Below, in pieces: positions 32,766 to 41,260 of a stretch of 55,756 nucleotides of DNA (the first letter of the stretch is position 1; every line of letters begins with the position of its first letter). Source of the DNA: DASREM01 sp035652095 (GTDB lineage: Bacteria; Acidobacteriota; Terriglobia; Terriglobales; Acidobacteriaceae); contig DASREM010000041.1 in the NCBI GenBank assembly GCA_035652095.1, forward strand, positions 1 through 55,756, read 5' to 3'. The translations under genes and the position numbers were made by a program. Below the pieces are notes generated by a model that did no database searches, had not been told where the DNA came from, and worked only from the letters and a program-made list of their open reading frames with translations.

Positions 32766-33230
32766 CTAGGCTGCGGCATTCATTCTCCCGATATCCCCGA
32801 GCAACACCTGCTCGTGGCCTTCGGGGTTAACCTTTTCGTAGACTTTGCGAATGATCCCATCCGGGCCGATTACAAAGCTGGTGCGGTCCCAGTACATCGT
32901 TCCTTTGTATTCGGTCTGCCCAACACCGCAGGCTTTCATCAGCGACGCGCTGGGATCGGCCAGGAGATCGACCGTAAACGCGAACTTATTGCAGAAGTTT
33001 TTGTGCGAGGACACATCATCCTGGCTCACGCCAACCACCTTAATTCCGGCATCTTCGAACTCCTGCTTGGTCGCAGTGAAAGACTTGCCCTGGATGGTAC
33101 AGCCCGGCGTATCGTCTTTTGGATAGAAGTACACCACCAGCCAATTGCCGGCAAAGTCGCTCAGTTTCACCGTCCGGCCATCCTGGTTCGGCAACGAGAA
33201 TGACGGAAATTTTTGCCCTGCCTGGAGCAT
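32766..33230 (-). CDS. bcp: Thioredoxin-dependent peroxiredoxin (BCP/PrxQ type)
   Basis: This 154-residue AhpC/TSA-fold enzyme reduces H2O2 and organic hydroperoxides. The peroxidatic Cys44 lies in the motif DDTPGCTIQG. The resolving Cys usually found five residues later in BCP (CTxEAC pattern) is replaced by lysine and serine here (CTIQGKS). Other cysteines at about 80 (NFCNKF) and 101 (KACGVG) might resolve the sulfenic acid, or it may act as 1-Cys. The ribosome binding site AGGAG precedes the ATG, and a terminator follows at 32715. Confidence 0.92.
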   Translation of the reverse strand: MLQAGQKFPSFSLPNQDGRTVKLSDFAGNWLVVYFYPKDDTPGCTIQGKSFTATKQEFEDAGIKVVGVSQDDVSSHKNFCNKFAFTVDLLADPSASLMKACGVGQTEYKGTMYWDRTSFVIGPDGIIRKVYEKVNPEGHEQVLLGDIGRMNAAA

Positions 33231-33300
33231 AAGAACTCCTTTCTGTGAGACAGAAATTTTAGCAGAGCATGCAGGCAGGATGCGGGTGCATCCGGCATGA

Positions 33301-33765
33301 CTATTTCTGCGTCATCATCTGTTCCGAGCGCCGCTTCATTTCTTCGGGCGTCACGTCCTCGATATGCGTTGCCACGTACCAGGTATGGCCGAAAGGATCG
33401 ACCAGCGAGCCCATGCGGTCGCCGTAAAACTTATCTTCAACCGCGCGATCCAGTTTCGCTCCAGCGTCCACGGCGCGCTTCACCGTCGCATCCACATCTG
33501 GCACATAGAGCATGATGCCAACCGGCGAGCCGCCATACGCTTCCGGGCTGCGCGCGCCCATGTCGGGAAACTCATCGGCCAACATGATGGGCGAGTCGCC
33601 AATGCGGATTTCCGCGTGACCAATGGATCCGCCCGGACCTTCCATGCGCAGCAACTCCGTCGCGCCGAATGCCTTTTTGTAAAAATCCAGGGCCTTTGCC
33701 CCGCCCTTCACGTACAGGTAAGGCGTCGCGGTGTGGTATCCCTCGGGAACTGGTTTCACTGCCAT
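33301..33765 (-). CDS. VOC-family (PhnB/glyoxalase-like) protein
   Basis: This 154-residue single-domain vicinal-oxygen-chelate protein has the PhnB pattern: TATPYLYVKGGAKALDFYKKAFGA at the start (quoted parts PYLYVKGG and DFYKKAFGA), GHAEIRIGDSPIMLADEFPDMG in the middle, and DPFGHTWYVATHIEDV at the end. Metal ligands are probably His and Glu in GHAE and GHTW-type positions, and the product may be an isomerase-, lyase- or antibiotic-binding-type protein. It follows the triple-VOC gene after 30 bases and shares its direction, so it is likely in the same ECF-sigma-led operon. GGAG lies upstream of the ATG. Confidence 0.85.
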   Translation of the reverse strand: MAVKPVPEGYHTATPYLYVKGGAKALDFYKKAFGATELLRMEGPGGSIGHAEIRIGDSPIMLADEFPDMGARSPEAYGGSPVGIMLYVPDVDATVKRAVDAGAKLDRAVEDKFYGDRMGSLVDPFGHTWYVATHIEDVTPEEMKRRSEQMMTQK

Positions 33766-33795
33766 AACATTTCTCCTTCAATTCAGTTTCGAACT

Positions 33796-35223
33796 CTAGA
33801 CCCGCGCTTCTTTCACACGGGTAGCGATGTACCACTCATTATCAAATGGATCCCGAACTCCGGCATTGCGGTCGCCGTAGGGCTGATCGGCGGGCGGTGA
33901 GATCGAGGTTCCGCCGGCTTGCAGAGCTTGCTGGTAAAGTGCATCCACATCCTCAACATAGAGGTAGAACATGGTTGGCATCGGCTGGTAAGGGCCATGC
34001 GCCTCGCCCATTTCAAGCACCGAACTTCCAAGCCTGATCTTGGCATGATGAATAACGCCATCCGGCGACTGCGTCCGGAACAATTCTTCCGCTCCGAAGC
34101 CGCGCTTGAGAAAATCGATCATCCTCTCCGGTTCCCTGGGATGCAGGTAAGGAGTAATCGTGCCCAACCCTGCCGGAGCGTGGCCAGTATCCCGGTGAGT
34201 GGCGATGTACCAGAAGTTTCCGCCCACATCGCGCACGCCCGCTTCGCGATCACCATAAGGTTGATTGACAGGTTTTGCGGTTGACACCGCTCCGGCCTTC
34301 AGAGCACGTTCGTAAACCTCGTCCGCGTTCGGCACGTACAAGTGAAGGGCCGTCGGCTTCGGAGTTCCCCTCCAGTTCGCGCCTCCACCGATCATCACCA
34401 TCGAGTCGCCAATCTTTACCTCGCAGTGAATGCCTCCGGCCGACCCGATGGTCCGGAACTTCTCTTCCGCACCAAACGCCTGCTTGACGAACTCGATCAG
34501 TTCCGGTGCCTCATTTACTACCAGATAAGGCGTGATGGTACGGAATCCCTCAGGGATGGGGCTGGCCTTCCTCTCTGCTGTGCCCGACTGCCCCAACATC
34601 TCGCGAAATCTCCGCTGTATTTCTTCCGGCGGCACATCTTCCTTATGTGTGGCAACACTCCAGGTGTACCCGAATGGATCCGCAAAATGCCCGGAGCGGT
34701 CTCCGTAGAATTGATCCTGCACCGGTCGAACTACCTTCGCTCCGGCTTCGATGGCACGAGCGGCCACTGCATCTACGTCTTTGACGTAGAGATGCAGCCT
34801 CACCGGCGATCCGCCAATGCTTCCCGGACTCCGCAATCCATATTCCGGATACTCATCGGAAAGCTTGATGACGGAGCCGCCAATCATGATCTCGGCATGC
34901 GCGATCTTTCCGCTGGGTTCGGATAGACGGAACCGTTCAACTGCGCCGAAGGCCCGTTTGTAGAATGCGATCGCCCGTGAAGCATCGCTGAAAACCAGGT
35001 ACGGAGTGACCGAAAGGAAACCACCGGGTGTGGCATCCTGCTCCGGTCGTTGCAGGTCCTGTTTCAGTCGGGCTTTGAATTCCTCACGCGGCAGATCTCT
35101 CAGGCTCGCGACAATGCGCAACAGCGGCGCCAGGCTGGCGTCAACTTCCGGCACGGCATCCCGGTCGGACAGGATCGCCTGCACTGCTTCGTCAAGCTGT
35201 TCAATCAGGCTGAGCTTAGGCAT
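33796..35223 (-). CDS. Triple VOC-domain protein with N-terminal helical domain
   Basis: ATG 35223 overlaps the ECF sigma stop by eight bases; the open frame extends to 35340, but that is inside the sigma gene. The 475-residue product has a helical N-terminal segment of about 65 residues (LIEQLDEAVQAIL... LRDLPREEFKARLKQDL). Three PhnB/glyoxalase-like VOC domains follow, roughly at 75-195, 220-345 and 350-470, each with the YL-V / RAFGA-type start and a YGDR motif. Sigma-VOC gene pairs are known in ECF clusters where a partner protein modulates the sigma factor. The N-terminal domain as a sigma interaction part is inference. Confidence 0.83.
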   Translation of the reverse strand: MPKLSLIEQLDEAVQAILSDRDAVPEVDASLAPLLRIVASLRDLPREEFKARLKQDLQRPEQDATPGGFLSVTPYLVFSDASRAIAFYKRAFGAVERFRLSEPSGKIAHAEIMIGGSVIKLSDEYPEYGLRSPGSIGGSPVRLHLYVKDVDAVAARAIEAGAKVVRPVQDQFYGDRSGHFADPFGYTWSVATHKEDVPPEEIQRRFREMLGQSGTAERKASPIPEGFRTITPYLVVNEAPELIEFVKQAFGAEEKFRTIGSAGGIHCEVKIGDSMVMIGGGANWRGTPKPTALHLYVPNADEVYERALKAGAVSTAKPVNQPYGDREAGVRDVGGNFWYIATHRDTGHAPAGLGTITPYLHPREPERMIDFLKRGFGAEELFRTQSPDGVIHHAKIRLGSSVLEMGEAHGPYQPMPTMFYLYVEDVDALYQQALQAGGTSISPPADQPYGDRNAGVRDPFDNEWYIATRVKEARV

Positions 35224-35785
35224 GTTCACCACCGAGTCTTGCCCGCAAAGCTTCCAACCCACGAAACTGAAGTTGCTTGATTGCGCCTTCGCTCCGTCCC
35301 AGTTCCAGGGCGATTTCCTTAATGCTCTTGCCTTCCGCAAAGCGCATCCCGATCACCCGCCGCTGGTCGGTGGGCAACTGCGCCACCATGCGAAACAGCT
35401 GCGCGCTTTGTTGGGTCAGCTCGGGATCCACATCGTCCACCGCTTGGGGAGGATCTTCCACCACCTCCCGGGAACTTTTACGCCACTGATCGGTCACCAC
35501 ATTGCTTGCAATGCGGGACAGCCACACTCCGAAGGGGATGCCGCGCCAGTTGAAATTCGGCAGCGCAGCCAGGGCTTTGTGAAACACCTCCGAAGTCAGA
35601 TCCTCAGCAAGCTGGCGCTCTCGGACGCGCCTGGCAACAAAAGCATAGACACGCTCGAAGTGGGCTTCATAGAGTTCCGCAAACTGCGCCGGATCTTTTT
35701 GCGCAGCCTGGACGAGGAGGCGCTCATTCGCCTCAGACCGAGGTTCCGAGGATGTCGGCTTCTTAGCGGCCATTTCCCTGTCCAT
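35216..35785 (-). CDS. ECF-type RNA polymerase sigma factor
   Basis: This 189-residue sigma-70 factor consists of region 2 (DPAQFAELYEAHFERVYAFVARRV, quoted in part; LAEDLTSEVFHKAL at the -10 recognition helix) and region 4 (LPTDQRRVIGMRFAEGKSIKEIA, then LGRSEGAIKQLQFRGLEALR, the -35 helix-turn-helix). ATG 35785 or ATG 35773 may be used; neither has an ideal ribosome binding site. It heads the operon with the VOC genes and is divergent from doxX across a 106-base space. No classical zinc anti-sigma gene is visible, so control may be through the coupled VOC protein (inference). Confidence 0.9.
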   Translation of the reverse strand: MDREMAAKKPTSSEPRSEANERLLVQAAQKDPAQFAELYEAHFERVYAFVARRVRERQLAEDLTSEVFHKALAALPNFNWRGIPFGVWLSRIASNVVTDQWRKSSREVVEDPPQAVDDVDPELTQQSAQLFRMVAQLPTDQRRVIGMRFAEGKSIKEIALELGRSEGAIKQLQFRGLEALRARLGGEHA

Positions 35786-35891
35786 CTATGTAAACGAAAC
35801 GAGTGGGTGAAAGGTTACGGCACAGTGAAATGCCGAGGGCAACATTCCCTCCCGCCACGGAATCGAAGCAAGCGATCGCGGAGGCAAAGCC

Positions 35892-36338
35892 ATGAAAGCT
35901 CCATTCTTGATCGGTCGCCTGGTGTTCGGCGGCTTCTTCTTTTATAACGGAATCAACCACCTCGTGAAACGCGAGCAGATGGCCCAGTACGCGGCCGCAA
36001 AAGGCGTACCCCGGGCCGATGTTGCCATCGTGACTACCGGAGCCATGCTGGTATTTGGCGGGACCAGCATTATGCTGGGAGTTCTGCCGAAACTCGGGAC
36101 CGCCGCCATTGCCGCGTTCCTGGGCGGCGTTACACCGACCATACACAACTTTTGGGCGATCGAGGATCCCAATCAGCGCATGGCTGAAACGGTCAATTTC
36201 GGCAAGAACCTTGCGTTGTTCGGCGCGGACTTGGCGCTGATGAGTCTCCCAGAACCGTGGCGCGCCAGTGTTCCCCTGGCCCAACCGAGCCGGCTGCAAC
36301 GGATTAAGGCGGCCGCCCGGCGCAGGCTTGCCGCCTGA
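35892..36338 (+). CDS. DoxX-family membrane protein
   Basis: This 148-residue integral membrane protein has four predicted helices and the DoxX pattern (LIGRLVFGGFFFYNGINHL at the start, then MLVFGGTSIMLG and AAIAAFLGG). DoxX proteins are small quinone- or thiosulfate-linked membrane proteins, and many have no proven function. GGAGG is located upstream of ATG 35892. Divergent from the ECF sigma gene, so both may be under that sigma (inference). The C-terminal 25 residues are basic and cytoplasmic. Confidence 0.88.
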   Translation: MKAPFLIGRLVFGGFFFYNGINHLVKREQMAQYAAAKGVPRADVAIVTTGAMLVFGGTSIMLGVLPKLGTAAIAAFLGGVTPTIHNFWAIEDPNQRMAETVNFGKNLALFGADLALMSLPEPWRASVPLAQPSRLQRIKAAARRRLAA

Positions 36339-36422
36339 ACAAACTCTCTCGCGACGAAATCCGGAGCGCAGCAAAGGATCTCCGGCGCAGCACACGCTAA
36401 AGCTGCCTTTTTTCCTCAATAC

Positions 36423-36456
36423 TTGACTAAGTCAATATAATAGTTGCTTTAGTCAA
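36423..36456. promoter_or_regulatory. Palindromic operator of the MarR-GNAT gene
   Basis: TTGACTAAGTCAA (36423-36435) is a perfect 13-base palindrome. The half-site TTAGTCAA recurs at 36449-36456, so TTGACTAA and TTAGTCAA also form an eight-base inverted repeat. A TATAAT hexamer (36436-36441) lies between them. It sits 16 bases before the start of a MarR-type gene. MarR proteins bind such dyads and commonly repress their own gene, so auto-repression is likely (inference). Confidence 0.65.
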
Positions 36457-36471
36457 TTATCGGGGCAAGCC

Positions 36472-37395
36472 ATGACCAGCGCCGTCGCTGCATTCAGGAC
36501 CTTCAACCGTTTCTATACCCGCAAAATTGGCGTATTGCAGGAAGGGCACCTTGAGAGCCCTTTTTCCCTGACTGAAGTGCGGGTTTTATACGAACTGGCG
36601 CACCGGCAACAACCCACCGCGGCGACCATTTGCAAAGACCTCGAACTGGATCCCGGCTATCTCAGCCGCATGCTCGGCGGCTTCCAAAAACGCGGCCTGG
36701 TAAGAAAGGCGCGCTCCGCCAGCGATGCTCGCCAGAGCCTCCTCGAACTGACTCCGCAAGGTCGCAGGCAGTTCGAAACCCTCGATCGGCGCGCCAACCT
36801 GCGCATCGCGAGTCTCCTCAAGCCGCTTCACCCTATCGAGCAAGCACAACTGGTGGAGCATCTGCGCAAGGTGGAAAGTCTGCTGGGAGCCAAGCCGCCT
36901 TCGGGGTCGCACTACACACTTCGCGCTCATCGTCCCGGCGATATGGGCTGGGTAGTGAACCGTCACGGAGTGCTCTACTGGAACGAGTATCACTATGATG
37001 AACGCTTCGAAGCTCTAGTAGCAGAGATCGTGGCCCACTTTGTCCAACACTTCAATCCGAAAGTCGAGCGCTGCTGGATCGCCGAAATGGATGGCGAACC
37101 AATCGGGACCGTGTTCCTGGTCAGAAAGTCACAAACAGTCGCCAAACTCAGACTGCTGCTGGTCGAGCCAGCAGCACGGGGAATGGGAATTGGAAAGCGA
37201 TTAGTCGAGGAGTGTGTCCGATTCGCTCGCGAGGCCGGCTACAAGAAAATCACGCTGTGGACGCAAAGCGAACTGACCTCGGCTCGCAACCTCTATAAGG
37301 CAGCCGGCTTCGAACTCGCCGGCAAGCACAAACACGACAGCTGGAGCCGAACGAATCTGGTCGCTGAGGTATGGGAGCTGAAGCTTAGCGCGTAG
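36472..37395 (+). CDS. MarR-type regulator fused to GNAT acetyltransferase
   Basis: This 307-residue protein has a winged helix-turn-helix of the MarR type in about 1-145 (LTEVRVLYELAHRQQPTAATICKDL in parts, then DPGYLSRMLGGFQKRGLV and a wing with RSASDARQSLLELT). A GNAT acetyltransferase covers about 150-300, with the acetyl-CoA loop ARGMGIGKRLV and the NLYKAAGFELAG motif. Such fusions are known in many bacteria; the substrate of acetylation is unknown. Start ATG 36472 follows GGGG. A palindromic operator lies just upstream. Its 3' end overlaps the convergent small membrane gene by 11 bases. Confidence 0.9.
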   Translation: MTSAVAAFRTFNRFYTRKIGVLQEGHLESPFSLTEVRVLYELAHRQQPTAATICKDLELDPGYLSRMLGGFQKRGLVRKARSASDARQSLLELTPQGRRQFETLDRRANLRIASLLKPLHPIEQAQLVEHLRKVESLLGAKPPSGSHYTLRAHRPGDMGWVVNRHGVLYWNEYHYDERFEALVAEIVAHFVQHFNPKVERCWIAEMDGEPIGTVFLVRKSQTVAKLRLLLVEPAARGMGIGKRLVEECVRFAREAGYKKITLWTQSELTSARNLYKAAGFELAGKHKHDSWSRTNLVAEVWELKLSA

Positions 37396-37612
37396 GAACC
37401 TCCGCCTTCCGCCAGGTCCGCAGGTTCACCGCGTACAGCACCAGGCAAAACAGGTTGGCGGGAATAAAGCCCAGTTGCGCGGTTTTAAATCCGATCACAC
37501 AGATGATGACGCTATTCACCGCCGCCAGCACCCACCCTTCCCAGCACCGCTTGCCAACCAGGATCGTAGACAGGATCGTCAGCACACACGACAGGTAATC
37601 GAGCCGGAACAC
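37385..37612 (-). CDS. Small membrane protein, PnuC-like C-terminal helices
   Basis: GTG 37612 follows GGAGGTG at eight bases; the frame is open to 37651, but the earlier ATG has no start signal. The 75-residue product has three predicted helices (LSCVLTILSTILVG; WVLAAVNSVIICVIGF; IPANLFCLVLYAVNL). It resembles part of nicotinamide riboside transporters (PnuC: WxxW-like helices with the ALYAVNLRTWRK end), but is only about one third of their length. It may be a distinct small family or a remnant. Its 3' end overlaps marR-gnat. Confidence 0.55.
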   Translation of the reverse strand: MFRLDYLSCVLTILSTILVGKRCWEGWVLAAVNSVIICVIGFKTAQLGFIPANLFCLVLYAVNLRTWRKAEVPTR

Positions 37613-37712
37613 CTTGGAAACACCTCCGCTTCTTCCAGCATTGTGAAGCAAGAAGTGGGAGTTTTAAGTGATCTCGCTACCTTTGAGTAGTAACGATAGT
37701 CACTAGCCGTGA

Positions 37713-38561
37713 CTAGCGCGTCTTGATGCTCTCCAGAAACCCGTGCACCGAGCCGTCGGTATTGATGTAATAGCCGACGATCTGGCCCGTGTTATTGATC
37801 CCTTGCGCTCCGGTGTAGTTCACGCCTTTGAGGAAGATACTGACAAATTCGCCGTTGCTGGAGGCGAATCCCGTGGTCCCGCCTGCCGGACGGACAAAAT
37901 ATCCGACGGTGATCTCCTCGTTGTTGATGCCCCACACTGACGTATTTGCGCCATCGGGATCGTCCAGTGTCTGAAATGTCTGGCCGCTGAGCCAGAAACC
38001 GTGATCTTCTCCCGAACTGTCGGTATAGAAGCCCACCATGTCACCCCGGTCGTTGATCGCAGTCACTTCAGAGTCATTCGTTCCCGGAGGATTGATATGG
38101 CGATAGGCCCCATTGCTCCACTCAAACCCATGCCGAATGATCCCAGTGGTCTTGTAATAGCCGACCACATCGCCGTAGTTGTTGATTCCGTTGGCGATAC
38201 TTAGCGTCGCCCCCGGTGGCTGCAAAGTCGTGTAGGTCGCTCCATCGTAGTAGAACCCCTGGACGAATGAGCCCGCCGAATAGAAGCCTACGATTTGGCC
38301 CGTGTTGTTGATGCCCATCGCACCGGTGAGCGAGGCCCCCGGAAAATCGATGGTGGTGTAGGCGCCACGGCTGAAAAGGAAACCATGCATGCTGGCATCC
38401 GAATTGGTGTAGAAACCCACGATTTCTCCCCGGTCGTTCACCGACATCGCCTGGGTGGCGATGGCGCCGGGGAAGTCAACCGTTTTCACTGCGACCTTAC
38501 CCCATGACATGGGGGCCAGAGCGCACAGGATGGCGGCTACCGCCAGCGTGCGAATACCCAT
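37713..38561 (-). CDS. Secreted HAF-repeat protein
   Basis: ATG 38561 has GGAGG at ideal spacing and leads into a signal peptide (TLAVAAILCALAPMSWG). The 282-residue protein has six tandem repeats of about 40 residues with the pattern GINNTGQIVGFY-x-x-HGFLF/Y-x-x-G-x-Y-T-T-I-x-x-P-G-A, which is the extracellular HAF-type repeat (named for a His-Ala-Phe-like motif in the family). Repeats would form a beta-propeller. The function is unknown, and such proteins are abundant in Acidobacteria. Confidence 0.85.
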   Translation of the reverse strand: MGIRTLAVAAILCALAPMSWGKVAVKTVDFPGAIATQAMSVNDRGEIVGFYTNSDASMHGFLFSRGAYTTIDFPGASLTGAMGINNTGQIVGFYSAGSFVQGFYYDGATYTTLQPPGATLSIANGINNYGDVVGYYKTTGIIRHGFEWSNGAYRHINPPGTNDSEVTAINDRGDMVGFYTDSSGEDHGFWLSGQTFQTLDDPDGANTSVWGINNEEITVGYFVRPAGGTTGFASSNGEFVSIFLKGVNYTGAQGINNTGQIVGYYINTDGSVHGFLESIKTR

Positions 38562-38776
38562 GACACTACCTCCGCAGATGTACAACCAGACCCGAAATAA
38601 ACGCCGCTCCAACAACGCCTTTGCGGGACAGTAAGTCTCGCGCGGTACTTTCTTCAAGTCAACGCGGAATTTACCTTCGTGATTACTCACTAGAGACGGG
38701 GACAAAAAAGGAGGGACCTCATCACCCGGGAGAGAATCCGGCAACGAGATCCCAAAGGGACAATCGATGAAATAAC

Positions 38777-38865
38777 TTCGTTGACCGGCGGCTCAAGCCG
38801 GACAACCCCTTTGAAGAAGTTAACCCCGCGGCGGGGGCGCTTGCCGTAAAAAGTCGGTCAACGAA
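38777..38865. repeat. Long-range inverted repeat in the 38562-38896 intergenic region
   Basis: TTCGTTGACCG (38777-38787) and its exact complement CGGTCAACGAA (38855-38865) enclose 67 bases. Inside are a second hairpin (CCGGC ... GCCGG, 38785-38801) and a GC-rich CCCCGCGGCGGGG-like palindrome (about 38824-38836). The whole could fold as one branched RNA. It lies 3' of the TonB receptor gene and 5' of the HAF gene on the minus strand. The rest of this 335-base gap contains only the HAF leader and nothing recognisable. Confidence 0.6.
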
Positions 38866-38896
38866 TGTAAAGTATTGTCAACTTTCCCCCGGTCCG

Positions 38897-41122
38897 CTAA
38901 AAGCGGAAACGATATTTCAATTGCACAGAAACTTCCCGCGGGTTCACGTAATGCGTGCCGCCGAAGGTATTGCTATTGTCCAGCAAGTACCGGCTGTTCC
39001 CAAGGTTCAACCCGGTCAGGCGGACGGTCCAGTTCTCGCCAAACGGCCTCTGCAGCGATAGATCGTAGGTCGTGTGTGACGGTAAGTGTGCAGGGCCGTC
39101 TCGGTCCAGAAAGCCAGAACCATAAGCCACGTTGAAGTCGCTGGTCACTCTCCATGGTAGTGACAGGTTGAACCCGGTGGACAGCGTATTTCGCTGATCG
39201 TGATCCAAGGAACAGATTGGATCCTCGCAGGCCTCCTCCGATACCAACCCCCCGCTGATGGCGCCTGTCCATTGCGCGTACTGATGCGAGTATGCCAGGT
39301 GAAAGCGGGCAAGGCGGCCGATATTGGGGGAAGTAATGTTGGCTTCCCAGCCCCGGATCCGCGCATGATCCAGCGTCAGCGGAAAGAAAATATTCGAGTT
39401 TCCGAGCACATCATGATCGAAGAAGTTCCGGGCGCCGGTTCGGAAGTTCGCGACGTCAAGGGTCCATCCCCGAAACGGAATGGTCAGCCCAAACTCACGC
39501 TGTTCGTCGCGCTCGCCGCGTAAGGGTTGAAAGCCGAACCCCTGCGCTGCCGCCAATTCCAGCAGTGGACCGGAAACCGTCAGCAGAGGTGGCGCCTGGT
39601 AATACCGGCCGTAGAATCCCCGCAGCACCCATCCCAGCCTTGGCACCCGGATTGCCGCCCCAACCCGCGGATCGGCTGCATTCTCGCTGATGCTCGATCC
39701 GAAGTGCGTCAATCGCACTCCCCCATTCAGCGTCAGCCAGCTGGTCGCCTTGAACTGATCTTCGAGGAAAAGGGCTTCGACGTTGCCCCACTCCTGAACG
39801 CGGTCAGCGAGAGGCGCCGTGCTGCCGTTTACCGAGCGAAGAGAGAAGAACTGGTTTTCTCGATCGGCGAACACTTGCATGCCGGCCCGGGCATTGTGCC
39901 GTCCGCGGTTCACCGCCACGGTCACCACGCCACCCACGTAGTTCGATCCTCGGTCGTCGCCGGGAACGACGACATCGGCTGACGGATCGCCTCGGAAGTC
40001 GCCGATATAGTGAGCGCGGTTGAAATGATAAAAGGGCGACACCGTGACCAGCACCCCGTTGGAATACGTGTGTAGCCACGAAAAATTGACGAAGGCGTCG
40101 CGCTCGTTTTCGACGTCCCGCACGCCCGACGCCTGCAGATCCGGATCGTTCGGTACCTGGTAATGGTCCCCGCGCAGCGAGGTCACCAGGCGCAACTGGT
40201 CCGAGGCCGACTTGTTGAAAATGAGCGAACCGTACCCGCTCAAGCCCGCAGACTGGTCATGCAGCACCTTCGTGGAAGGAGTCTCCAGCCCCAGGTCGGT
40301 TCGGTATCCCGAAAAACTCCCGTAATATGCGAATCGCTCGCTGTGATTGCCCAGGCTGATCTGATCATTGGTGTTGTTGAAACTGCCGTAGCTCGTAACC
40401 AGTTCTCCCTGGCGGTTGCGTTCGAACCCGGACCGGGTCACGACGTTGAAGACGCCATAGGTGCGGTCGCCATACTCGGCCGAGTATCCGCCGCGCTGGG
40501 CCTCCAGATAGTCAATGTCCTTGGGGTCGAATTGCGGCCCGACATTCGACGCGATATTGGTGTTGGGTACCGGCACTCCATCCAGCAACCATGACACCTG
40601 GTGTCCACCGCGAATGTGCAATTGGTCGTGGACCACGTAAGCGCTGGGTACGTAATCGGTAATCATGGCCAGGCTGTTCGTCTGGTCAGCGCCTGGCGTC
40701 TGCGCGATCTGTTCCCGGCTTACTACCGTGGAACTCGTGGAGGAGTCAGTGTTCACCACCGTTGGCGTCTCGTTCACCTCGACGGTTTCGTGGGTTTTCG
40801 CAACCGCCAATGCGAAGTGCAGGCGGGCGTCCCGTCCTGACCCGAGCAGCAGTTTTTGCTCTTGCGGCGCGAACCCTGGCTCCTCGACCGTTACCCGGTA
40901 CTCGCCCACTGGAATTGCGTCGAAGCGGAACTCGCCGGAGGCATCGCTCTGCGCCGACTTGCTCCAATCCGAATTCACCGCGCGCACCGTCACCTGTGCG
41001 CCCTGTACCGGACGGTGCTGCGGGTCGTGTATCAAGCCTTGCACAGTCCCGAAAATCGTGCCGCTCGCCAGCTGTCCCAGCAGCAGGACGCAGCCTGCAA
41101 GGGCCGAAAGATTCAGTCTCAT
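38897..41122 (-). CDS. TonB-dependent outer-membrane receptor with carboxypeptidase-regulatory-like domain
   Basis: ATG 41122 follows GGAGGAG; the open frame extends to 41230 without start signals. The 741-residue protein has a signal peptide (SALAGCVLLLGQLASG). Next comes a carboxypeptidase-regulatory-like (CarboxypepD_reg) domain of about 80 residues (VQGLIHDPQHRPVQGAQVTV start), then the plug (residues 140-245, with LHIRGGHQVSWLLDGVPVPN) and the 22-strand barrel ending in an aromatic residue (QLKYRFRF). It imports an unknown ligand across the outer membrane with energy from TonB-ExbBD, which is not in the window. A Cys-rich small gene precedes it. Confidence 0.92.
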   Translation of the reverse strand: MRLNLSALAGCVLLLGQLASGTIFGTVQGLIHDPQHRPVQGAQVTVRAVNSDWSKSAQSDASGEFRFDAIPVGEYRVTVEEPGFAPQEQKLLLGSGRDARLHFALAVAKTHETVEVNETPTVVNTDSSTSSTVVSREQIAQTPGADQTNSLAMITDYVPSAYVVHDQLHIRGGHQVSWLLDGVPVPNTNIASNVGPQFDPKDIDYLEAQRGGYSAEYGDRTYGVFNVVTRSGFERNRQGELVTSYGSFNNTNDQISLGNHSERFAYYGSFSGYRTDLGLETPSTKVLHDQSAGLSGYGSLIFNKSASDQLRLVTSLRGDHYQVPNDPDLQASGVRDVENERDAFVNFSWLHTYSNGVLVTVSPFYHFNRAHYIGDFRGDPSADVVVPGDDRGSNYVGGVVTVAVNRGRHNARAGMQVFADRENQFFSLRSVNGSTAPLADRVQEWGNVEALFLEDQFKATSWLTLNGGVRLTHFGSSISENAADPRVGAAIRVPRLGWVLRGFYGRYYQAPPLLTVSGPLLELAAAQGFGFQPLRGERDEQREFGLTIPFRGWTLDVANFRTGARNFFDHDVLGNSNIFFPLTLDHARIRGWEANITSPNIGRLARFHLAYSHQYAQWTGAISGGLVSEEACEDPICSLDHDQRNTLSTGFNLSLPWRVTSDFNVAYGSGFLDRDGPAHLPSHTTYDLSLQRPFGENWTVRLTGLNLGNSRYLLDNSNTFGGTHYVNPREVSVQLKYRFRF

Positions 41123-41260
41123 CTCTCCTCCGAAATCACCGGGCCCCTTTTCGCGTTTTGCGAAAGGGTCTGTTCTCGGCACAACCTGGATCGCGAGCCA
41201 CGTACGTAGACGTGCCCTGCCGCGTGGCACTTCAGCGGCGACGATCCAAGCAGCAAGTTG

